A DNA stretch of 64,000 nt from Lachnospiraceae bacterium (GTDB lineage: Bacteria; Bacillota; Clostridia; Lachnospirales; Lachnospiraceae). The DNA lies in the NCBI GenBank assembly GCA_017509985.1, contig JAFWOE010000006.1:32038-96037 (forward strand), given 5' to 3'. The position numbers and the translations under genes were made by a program. This document shows, piece after piece, positions 28,338-35,185 of this stretch (its first letter is position 1; each line of letters starts with the position of its first letter). The notes beneath the pieces were generated by a model that was not told the DNA's origin, made no database searches, and saw only the letters and a list, made by a program, of their open reading frames with translations.

Positions 28338-28361
28338 TCAGAAAGAAAGGTACTGACTCAA

Positions 28362-29036
28362 ATGAAATCAAAAGTAGTAACAATCAAAGAGGCAATGGAG
28401 CATTGCTACGACGGCATGACCGTTATGCTCCCGGGATTCGTTAACTGCGGCGTTCCGGAGACCCTTATCGAAGCTCTTATTGAATACGGTATTAAAGACC
28501 TCGATGTTATCTCAAACAATACTTCAGTAAAGGGCCGCGGCATCGGACTCCTTGTACATGAGAACCGCATCAAGCACATCACCTGCACCCATATCGGAAA
28601 CAACACCGAGACAGTTGAGAAGGTTGTCAACAAGGAAATCGACGTTACCTTCACACCCCAGGGAACCCTTTGCGAACGCATGCGTGCCGGCGGCGCCGGC
28701 CTCGGCGGAGTTCTTACCCCCACAGGCCTCGGCACTCCCATGGAAGAGGGAAAACCCGTTATCGAAGTGGACGGCAAGCTCTACATCCTTGAAAAGCCTC
28801 TTCATGCCAATGTAGCTCTTATCCATGCATGGAAGGCAGACAAGATGGGCAACCTCGTATACCGCCGTACAGCAAGGAACTTTAACCCCATCATGGCTAC
28901 AGCAGCGGATTTCGTAATCGTGGAAGCTGAAGAGATCGTAGAAGTAGGCGATCTTGATCCCGATGTTATCCATACACCCGGCTGCCTTGTAGATATGATC
29001 GTTCAGGGCAGGCCCACAGAAGAAGGCCATAAATAA
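28362..29036 (+). CDS. 3-oxoacid CoA-transferase subunit A
   Basis: 224 residues, class I CoA transferase alpha subunit. It shows the typical N-terminal DGMTVMLPGFVNCGVPETLI, the RMRAGGAGLGGVLTPTGLGT block, and a C-terminal VDMIVQGRPT. It moves CoA between acetate or another acid and a 3-oxoacid together with subunit B. Good GAAAGG site; 24-base gap to the dehydrogenase. Confidence 0.93.
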   Translation: MKSKVVTIKEAMEHCYDGMTVMLPGFVNCGVPETLIEALIEYGIKDLDVISNNTSVKGRGIGLLVHENRIKHITCTHIGNNTETVEKVVNKEIDVTFTPQGTLCERMRAGGAGLGGVLTPTGLGTPMEEGKPVIEVDGKLYILEKPLHANVALIHAWKADKMGNLVYRRTARNFNPIMATAADFVIVEAEEIVEVGDLDPDVIHTPGCLVDMIVQGRPTEEGHK

Positions 29037-29051
29037 GGAGGTTAAAGACAG

Positions 29052-29711
29052 ATGAAACCGAAAGAGATAATTACCAGAAGAGCTGCAAAATTATTCAAGG
29101 ACGGCGATGTCGTTAACCTCGGTATCGGAATGCCCACAATGATCATGCAGTATATCCCGGAAGATATTGACGTATGGTTCGACTCCGAAAACGGAGTGCT
29201 CGGACTGACAGCCGCTCCGGAGAATGAAGAAGACCTTGACTTCAACCTTGTTGATGCAGGAGGTATTCCCGGAGGAATCAGAGTCGGCGGTTCAACCTTC
29301 TCCAGCTTTGATTCATTTGGCCTGATCCGCGGCGGTCATGTAGACTATACCGTTCTCGGCGCTTATGAAGTCGACCAGTATGGCAGCCTTGCCAACTGGA
29401 TGATCCCGGGCGCTACCTGCGCAGGCATGGGCGGAGCCATGGACCTTGTAACCGGTTCCAAAAACGTTGTAGTCGTAACGACCCAGACAAACAAGGCCGG
29501 TGAGCCGAAAGTCGTTAAAAAGACGATCCTTCCCCTTACCGGAAAGCGTGTCGTAACCCATATCATTACCGATATGGCATTCTTCCGTGTCGTACCTGAA
29601 GGCCTTCTTCTTGAAGAAGTCGCTCCCGGAGTTAAGGTGGAAGATGTCCTGGCACTTACTGATGCAGACGTTATCGTTGCGGATGATGTGCACGAAATGG
29701 ATCTTTCATAA
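29052..29711 (+). CDS. 3-oxoacid CoA-transferase subunit B
   Basis: 219 residues, class I beta subunit. The catalytic Glu is in the SENGVLG motif (about residue 50); GGSTFSSFDSFGLIRGGHVDYTVLGA and GAMDLVTG are conserved. Partner of the preceding gene, 15 bases apart with AGGAGG between. Confidence 0.94.
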   Translation: MKPKEIITRRAAKLFKDGDVVNLGIGMPTMIMQYIPEDIDVWFDSENGVLGLTAAPENEEDLDFNLVDAGGIPGGIRVGGSTFSSFDSFGLIRGGHVDYTVLGAYEVDQYGSLANWMIPGATCAGMGGAMDLVTGSKNVVVVTTQTNKAGEPKVVKKTILPLTGKRVVTHIITDMAFFRVVPEGLLLEEVAPGVKVEDVLALTDADVIVADDVHEMDLS

Positions 29712-29732
29712 TCAATACTCATACACGTCAAG

Positions 29733-29763
29733 CGCCGCCGGAGAGATCCGGCGGCGTTTCTTT
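29733..29763 (+). terminator. Terminator of the thiolase-CoA transferase operon
   Basis: A 9-base GC-rich stem, CGCCGCCGG with CCGGCGGCG, a 6-base loop, then TTTCTTT. Confidence 0.85.
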
Positions 29764-29846
29764 GTTTTATGGCTTCCTGCATGGTTTTTATCACAAAGCC
29801 TCTATACTGTGCTGCTGTAAGCCGGCTGTCCCTGCCTCTGTCCTGT

Positions 29847-29875
29847 TTGACACCGGGTTTATATGAGCGTATTAT
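29847..29875 (+). promoter_or_regulatory. Promoter of the first SufS-like gene
   Basis: A consensus TTGACA and TATTAT with 17 bases between, about 28 bases upstream of the start codon. Confidence 0.75.
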
Positions 29876-29902
29876 GTTTTAAAAATTCCAGGAGACTATT
29901 AT

Positions 29903-31123
29903 ATGAATCCATACCGAAAGGATTTTCCGATACTTGATGCCGCAGTCAAAGGCCGTCCTCTTGTATATCTTGACAACGCAGCCACCATGCAGATGCCGAA
30001 GCAGGTCATGGAAGCCATGATGAACCAGCAGAGCTGTTTTCACTCCAATGTTCACCGCGGCATCCACTCCTTAAGCGAGCTGTCTACCAGGAGAATGGAG
30101 GAGGCCAGGGAGCATATCGCCGGTTTTATTGGAGCTGAAAGCGCTTCTGAAATAATATTCACCTCCGGCACGACCGCAGGGATCAATATGGCCGCAAGGT
30201 CTTTTATCGATACATTTCTGCAGCCCGGTGAAGAGATCATCTCCACGCAGATGGAGCATCATTCCAACTATCTTCCGTGGAGGGAAACCTCCCCCGAAAA
30301 ACAGGGCGTTTTTCTCTCCTGTCCGATCGACCGGAACGGCGACCTGGACATGGATGCATTCTCGTCGCTGCTGTCACCCAGAACGCTTATCGTTGCGGTA
30401 ACTTACGTATCCAATGTTACGGGGGCTGTCAATCCGGTTAAAGAGATCATAAAAAAGGCTCATATCGCAGGTGCTGCCGTCCTTCTGGACTGCGCCCAGG
30501 CCATGCGGCATGAAAAAATCGATGTCCGGGATCTGGACTGCGATTTCTGTGTCTTTTCCGGTCACAAGATCGGCGGTCCCACCGGAACCGGCATTCTTTA
30601 CGGCAAATCAGAAATGCTCGAACTTATGAAACCGGTCTTGTACGGAGGAGGTACCGTCAGAGAAGTTACCGACCGGGTGACCGCATATGAGGATGTGCCT
30701 TACCGATTCGAGGCAGGTACGCCCAACATCACCGGCATTATCGGTCTTGACGCCGCGGTATCTTATCTGGAAAATACCGGGATAGAAAACATTTCAGAAA
30801 CAGAAAAGGAACTTCTTTCTTTAACGGAAGAGATCCTGGCCGCATCGGACCGTGTAAACATCCTCGGAAAGCCGAAAGAACGGGCCGGCGCGATAAGCTT
30901 TACCGTGGACGGACTGGGAAGCTTTGATGTGGCGAAGCTGCTTGATACACAGGGCATAGCCGTACGTTCCGGCCACCACTGCGCAATGCCGCTTCATCAG
31001 GCTTACGGCATAGACGGCAGCGTAAGGATATCTCCGGCATTCTACAATACCCCGGAAGAAATCGGGCAGTTCGAAACCACGATGAAACGCATACTCGGCA
31101 TGCAATGCACAATGCATAACTGA
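29903..31123 (+). CDS. SufS-type cysteine desulfurase (copy 1)
   Basis: A PLP enzyme that takes sulfur from cysteine as a persulfide. 406 residues. PLP Lys222 in FSGHKIGGPTGTG, MEHHSN with the stacking His, DNAAT near the start, and the sulfur-carrying Cys in RSGHHCAMP. It belongs to the SufS/CsdA branch. It has its own promoter, and a new promoter plus leader RNA follows it. No sufB, sufC, sufD or iscU is present, so the sulfur acceptor is not the usual Fe-S scaffold here. Confidence 0.92.
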   Translation: MNPYRKDFPILDAAVKGRPLVYLDNAATMQMPKQVMEAMMNQQSCFHSNVHRGIHSLSELSTRRMEEAREHIAGFIGAESASEIIFTSGTTAGINMAARSFIDTFLQPGEEIISTQMEHHSNYLPWRETSPEKQGVFLSCPIDRNGDLDMDAFSSLLSPRTLIVAVTYVSNVTGAVNPVKEIIKKAHIAGAAVLLDCAQAMRHEKIDVRDLDCDFCVFSGHKIGGPTGTGILYGKSEMLELMKPVLYGGGTVREVTDRVTAYEDVPYRFEAGTPNITGIIGLDAAVSYLENTGIENISETEKELLSLTEEILAASDRVNILGKPKERAGAISFTVDGLGSFDVAKLLDTQGIAVRSGHHCAMPLHQAYGIDGSVRISPAFYNTPEEIGQFETTMKRILGMQCTMHN

Positions 31124-31150
31124 CGCACTGTTTTTCCGTCTCTCTGAGAA

Positions 31151-31179
31151 TTGACACGTCCCTGAAAGAACAGTTAAAA
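31151..31179 (+). promoter_or_regulatory. Promoter of the leader RNA and fucose-isomerase-like operon
   Basis: TTGACA and TTAAAA with 17 bases between. The predicted start near 31186 gives a leader of about 300 bases. Confidence 0.65.
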
Positions 31180-31235
31180 TAAAGGCAGAATTAAACGAAT
31201 CCGTTTCGTATCGTTTAATCCACAATATAATAAAA

Positions 31236-31345
31236 ATGCTTTCTGCGGCAATTCAGTTTGCGGCATGGAAGGGTAACCAGCCCCACGAGCAGGTCACTGT
31301 CGGGTACCGCTTCGGTACTCAAGTCAGATACATGGCAGAAAGCAT
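31236..31345 (+). ncRNA. Structured leader RNA, candidate riboswitch of unresolved class
   Basis: A perfect 11-base closing stem, ATGCTTTCTGC with GCAGAAAGCAT, encloses 88 bases that contain an 8-pair hairpin (GGGTACCG / CGGTACTC) and conserved-looking single strands. The string AAGTCAGATACATGGC before the 3' closing arm, and GGTCACTGT further upstream, resemble the B12 box and the CACTG element of cobalamin riboswitches, but the 5' GGTGCC element of that class is not evident. A terminator follows about 90 bases later, before the ribosome site, as in transcription-attenuating riboswitches. Confidence 0.55.
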
Positions 31346-31437
31346 CCGTCTATTCCAGTGCAATAGATGCAGCAGCAGGATCCTTTTTTGCATTAGAGGG
31401 ATTCGGCATCTTTAGGTCCTGCTGTACGCATATTTTG

Positions 31438-31466
31438 CCCGGAAAACGTTATTCCGGGTATTTTTA
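31438..31466 (+). terminator. Leader terminator upstream of the fucose-isomerase-like gene
   Basis: CCCGGAA pairs with TTCCGGG around a 7-base loop and is followed by TATTTTTATT. It ends about 10 bases before the AAGGAGG site of the next gene, so it must be bypassed for expression. Confidence 0.7.
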
Positions 31467-31488
31467 TTATAATCAAGGAGGAATTGTT

Positions 31489-33012
31489 ATGATCAAACGC
31501 GGACTGGATATCAAACTGAATGTAAAACCCATTTTTCTCGGAATCGTTCACAAATTCTATTATGAGGGGCCGTGCCGCTTTGCCAAAGGCGAAGCGCTTA
31601 CGCCGGAATACGAACGCCTGATGCAGGAAGAACTGCGGCCCCAGTTTTTCAAGGATGTAGAAGACCATATGCCGGACTGCGTAAACCTGCTGAAGCCCGT
31701 TTCGGCCGAATGCCACGATGACTGGGTCGTACCGGAAGAGCTGTTCGATGAGATCACTGCCGAAGAAGCCGACGCTTATATCATCAGCGGCGGCATTGCC
31801 CGAAGTGCTGTGCTGATCGAACTGGGCGAGCGTACCGGAAAACCCGTCTTCCAGGATCCTTCGATCTTTGCCGACCTGACTGCTGTTACGGCAGCCCTGC
31901 GTGCCCGCGGGCTGGAAGCCTACGGTTGCCGTACCTGGGATGAGATCGCGACCCAGATGCGTGTCCTCCGTGTACGCAAAGTGCTGCGCAAGGCAAAGAT
32001 CCTTCTGGCGGTCCGTTTCGACTCCAATGCTTCCAAGAGCGGAAACGATACGTTTGTTTCACTCAACCACGTGACCGAAGCCTTCGGCACCCATTTCCGT
32101 TTTCTGAACCTGCATGAACTCATCGACTATCTGGAGCCCATGCCGGAAGAAGGAAACTATACGACGCCCGGCCGTACCGACACGCCGAACATAACAGCGG
32201 AGGAGATCGAAAAAGCGGAAGCTCTGGCAGATGAACTCCTTGCCGGAGCGGATGATGTCCACGTTGAACGTGAGTTTGTAGTTAAATCCTGCAAAGCCTA
32301 TGTTGAGATCTGCAAGCTTCTGGAGCTGCACGACTGCTGCGGATTTACCGCTCCGTGTCCGGACTTCTGCTCCACCCGCCGTGCCAACGAATCACAGGTG
32401 ACCTTCTGCCTGACGCATTCCCTGCTGAACGAACAGGGCATTCCCTCTGCCTGTGAATACGATATCGACGCGGTTCTGAGCATGCTGATCCTGGAGACGA
32501 TCTCCGGCCGCGAAGCCTACATGGGCAATACCCTCCCGCTGGTATTTGAAGGCGGCAGCCTTCGCCCGCAGAAACGCTTCAACATCAAGGATATTGCCGA
32601 TGTCAAGGATCTGCACAACCTGATGACGACTTCCCACTCCGTAGCCGGCAGGAACTTCCGCGGCATCGGCGGAAAGAAAGCGTCCTACGGACTGCGCCAT
32701 TTTGCTTATGATCAGGGCTTCGGCGCCATCATGCGTTATGATTTCACCCAGGATAAGGGCCAGAAGATCACTCTCTGCCGCCTGAGTCCGGACTGCACAA
32801 AGATCTTTGTCGGTTCCGGCGAGATCGTCGGCGGCGGCGACTACGATGTCGACAACTGCAACTGCTATGTTGTTTACCGCGTAAAGGATCAGGATGATTT
32901 TTACGAGAAGCAGTGCTATGTCGGCAACCATGTCCCGCTTATCTACGGTGATTACACCAAAGAACTGAAACTGCTTGGCAAGGCACTCGGGCTGGAAGTA
33001 CTGGAAGCATAA
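31489..33012 (+). CDS. L-fucose isomerase-like protein (copy A)
   Basis: 507 residues; the start at 31489 has AAGGAGG 7 bases upstream, whereas the longer in-frame reading runs into the leader RNA. The C-terminal half carries the fucose/arabinose isomerase-like signature LLNEQGIPSACEYDIDAVL (E323 and D325 as likely metal ligands), YMGN, and the end segment with VGSGEIVGGG. The first half has the alternating alpha/beta pattern of that family. A Cys cluster (C283, C284, C290, C294, C307, C322) precedes the signature and is largely kept in copy B. Pairing with SufS and SufE argues against simple sugar catabolism; the true reaction is unknown. Confidence 0.8.
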   Translation: MIKRGLDIKLNVKPIFLGIVHKFYYEGPCRFAKGEALTPEYERLMQEELRPQFFKDVEDHMPDCVNLLKPVSAECHDDWVVPEELFDEITAEEADAYIISGGIARSAVLIELGERTGKPVFQDPSIFADLTAVTAALRARGLEAYGCRTWDEIATQMRVLRVRKVLRKAKILLAVRFDSNASKSGNDTFVSLNHVTEAFGTHFRFLNLHELIDYLEPMPEEGNYTTPGRTDTPNITAEEIEKAEALADELLAGADDVHVEREFVVKSCKAYVEICKLLELHDCCGFTAPCPDFCSTRRANESQVTFCLTHSLLNEQGIPSACEYDIDAVLSMLILETISGREAYMGNTLPLVFEGGSLRPQKRFNIKDIADVKDLHNLMTTSHSVAGRNFRGIGGKKASYGLRHFAYDQGFGAIMRYDFTQDKGQKITLCRLSPDCTKIFVGSGEIVGGGDYDVDNCNCYVVYRVKDQDDFYEKQCYVGNHVPLIYGDYTKELKLLGKALGLEVLEA

Positions 33013-33073
33013 ACATACGACTCGGGGCGCCCCGGAAGGCGTCCCTTCCAACCTTTCCCAGGAGGAATTCGGT

Positions 33074-34306
33074 TTGCCTGATATCGAAACAATACGGAAA
33101 GATTTTCCGATCCTTTCCCAGCAGGTCTATGACCGCCCGCTGATCTATCTGGACAATGCCGCTACCACGCAGATGCCGGAGACTGTACTTCGGCGGCTGG
33201 AAGAGCATTACCGGAAAGACAATGCAAATGTACACCGCGGCATCCATATCCTGAGCGAACGTTCTACAGAATCCTATGAAAAAGCACGCGATACAGTGCA
33301 CGGCTTCCTCGGAGGCGGGGCCGGCAGCGAAGTGATCTTTACCTCCGGAACGACCGATTCGATCAATCTTGCCGCTTTCGGTCTGGCCCATACGCTTTCT
33401 CCGGGAGACCGGGTCATCGTATCCGTGCTGGAACATCACGCAAATCTGCTTCCCTGGCAGCGCCTCTGCGCCGTGAGCGGGGCAGAACTGCTGGTATTGC
33501 CCTGCCCGGACGGAGAGCCCGACCTGACTCAGTACGAACAATGGCTTTCCGAAGGAAGAGTCCGGATCGTTGCTCTCACCCAAGTCAGCAATCTGACAGG
33601 AACGGTTTTTCCCCTCCGTAAAATGAGCCGTCCTGCCCGCGAAGCCGGGGCTTTATTCCTGGCTGACGGCGCCCAGGGTCTCCGTCATGAGACCGCTCCG
33701 GTCGAAGAACTCGGCTGCGATTTTTACTGTTTTTCCGGGCATAAGGTCCTCGGGCCGACCGGGATCGGCGTGCTTTGGGGAAAAAAGGAAGCTTTGGAAT
33801 TACTGGAACCGCTGCGTCTGGGCGGCGGAATGGTGGATGTGGTACAGGAACAGAGTTATACTGCTGCAGGGCTGCCAGCACGTCTGGAAGCCGGGACCCC
33901 GAACTACTCCGGTGCGATCGCCCTGGCAGCCGCTCTGGAATACCTGACTTCTCTTAACAGGAAACAGGTCTCCGACCGGGAAGATGAGCTTTTAAGATAT
34001 GCCGAAAAACAGCTTTCCGGTATTCCGGGACTTCACATTCTCGGGAAACCGCAGGAACGCGCCGGTGCCCTCAGTTTCACGCTGGACGATGTTCATCCTT
34101 TCGACGCAGCCAGTGTTGTCGACAAGTTCGGTATTGCCCTGCGCTCCGGAACGCACTGCGCCCAGCCCGCTCTGGCATCTTTCGGCGTCTCTGCGGCGCT
34201 GCGGCTGTCTCCCGCATTTTACAACACCTTTGAAGAGATCGATGAAGCCGTAAAGGCTATTGTAAGGACCAAGGAGATGTTTCAGAAATGGACGAAAAAG
34301 AGCTGA
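33074..34306 (+). CDS. SufS-type cysteine desulfurase (copy 2)
   Basis: 410 residues starting with TTG at 33074, 8 bases after AGGAGG; upstream in-frame codons overlap the gap after copy A and lack a ribosome site. PLP Lys in FSGHKVLGPTGIG, DNAATTQMP, LEHHAN, and the active Cys in RSGTHCAQP. It is clearly a paralogue of copy 1 (same NVHRGIH block), though the two are well diverged. It overlaps the SufE-like gene by 19 bases, so the two are likely partners. Confidence 0.92.
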   Translation: MPDIETIRKDFPILSQQVYDRPLIYLDNAATTQMPETVLRRLEEHYRKDNANVHRGIHILSERSTESYEKARDTVHGFLGGGAGSEVIFTSGTTDSINLAAFGLAHTLSPGDRVIVSVLEHHANLLPWQRLCAVSGAELLVLPCPDGEPDLTQYEQWLSEGRVRIVALTQVSNLTGTVFPLRKMSRPAREAGALFLADGAQGLRHETAPVEELGCDFYCFSGHKVLGPTGIGVLWGKKEALELLEPLRLGGGMVDVVQEQSYTAAGLPARLEAGTPNYSGAIALAAALEYLTSLNRKQVSDREDELLRYAEKQLSGIPGLHILGKPQERAGALSFTLDDVHPFDAASVVDKFGIALRSGTHCAQPALASFGVSAALRLSPAFYNTFEEIDEAVKAIVRTKEMFQKWTKKS

Positions 34307-34725
34307 GTATTGCGGAATATGAGCAGACCTTTATTGACGATCTGAATGAGCTGGAAGACTGGTTCCTTCAGTACGAATATCTTCTGCAGATCAGTGCCGA
34401 CCTTCCCCGGATACCGTCCGAACGGCGGAAGGAAGAAAACAGAGTCCAGGGCTGCCAGTCCGGCGTATGGCTGGAAATGGCATATACGGACGGCAGGATC
34501 CGTGTCACCGCGGACAGCGAGGCGCTGATCATCCGCGGGATCCTCTCGATCGCCGTCGATCTTCTGGACGGACGTACACCGGAGGAAATCGTTTCATACA
34601 GCCCCCGCTATATTTCCGAAACCAATATCAAAAAGCAGATCTCAACGGACCGGTTTAACGGGCTTTCCTCTGTGGTCGACACCGTAAAACAATTTGCCGC
34701 CGGGGCAATTCGCAGGGAGGACTGA
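34288..34725 (+). CDS. SufE-like sulfur acceptor protein
   Basis: 145 residues. The acceptor Cys56 is in ENRVQGCQSGVWL, the diagnostic SufE/CsdE motif, and the remainder is the small alpha/beta fold of about 140 residues. It takes persulfide sulfur from SufS and passes it on. Its start lies inside the desulfurase gene, supporting a dedicated pair with copy 2. Confidence 0.92.
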   Translation: MDEKELSIAEYEQTFIDDLNELEDWFLQYEYLLQISADLPRIPSERRKEENRVQGCQSGVWLEMAYTDGRIRVTADSEALIIRGILSIAVDLLDGRTPEEIVSYSPRYISETNIKKQISTDRFNGLSSVVDTVKQFAAGAIRRED

Positions 34726-35163
34726 ATGGAGATCGGTGAACGTCGAAAACTGGTGGCACGGCTGCTGGCCGCTTCAAAAAAAGAACCTCTGGCGGAGGCC
34801 GAAGTGATCAATTCCGAGCCGGATGCATCCTTTATCTTTGTGGAAGAGCATCTGCGCCAGTATGTGCTGGCAAAATACATGCTGCCGCCGGACTGTAAAA
34901 AAGACAATATCCTTGCCCTGGCCCGGCTCAGTCTGGAGATCACCCTGCAGCTGGACGAAAACGCACTTCGCGAGCTGGATCAGGCGACACCCTGCAATCA
35001 TGCCAAAAGTGAGACAACAAAGAAAGTACTGCTGCTCTATGCCGTCCAGCGCGATCTTCACCTGCCGGAAAACCCGGCGCAGCTTTCAAAGGTGAAGACC
35101 GTCACGGAGCTGGCGCAGTATGTCTGCGAGGCCCGTCGGGGCTTTACAGGAAAGAATTCATAA
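34726..35163 (+). CDS. Small helical protein, possibly acyl-carrier-protein-like
   Basis: 145 residues starting directly after the SufE stop. I do not recognise a named family. The last 45 residues have the spacing of an acyl carrier protein: a Ser in KSETT at the phosphopantetheine position, an amphipathic helix, then Pro 19 residues after the Ser, and the closing segment KTVTELAQYV like TVGDLVDYI. The usual Asp-Ser-Leu is absent, so it may be an unmodified carrier-like fold. The first 95 residues are helical and contain two Cys (CKKDN, PCNH). Part of the SufS/FucI-like operon. Confidence 0.6.
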   Translation: MEIGERRKLVARLLAASKKEPLAEAEVINSEPDASFIFVEEHLRQYVLAKYMLPPDCKKDNILALARLSLEITLQLDENALRELDQATPCNHAKSETTKKVLLLYAVQRDLHLPENPAQLSKVKTVTELAQYVCEARRGFTGKNS

Positions 35164-35185
35164 CATCGCAGAAGGAGGACACTGC

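Noticed and set aside
31236..31345. T-box or tRNA-like element
   Set aside because: There is no specifier loop, no UGGN antiterminator and no tRNA arms.
31258..31488. N-terminal extension of the first fucose-isomerase-like protein
   Set aside because: The upstream frame runs through the structured RNA and the terminator; AAGGAGG points to the ATG at 31489.
29903..34725. Standard SUF iron-sulfur cluster operon
   Set aside because: SufB, SufC, SufD and SufU are absent and the genes are interleaved with fucose-isomerase-like proteins.
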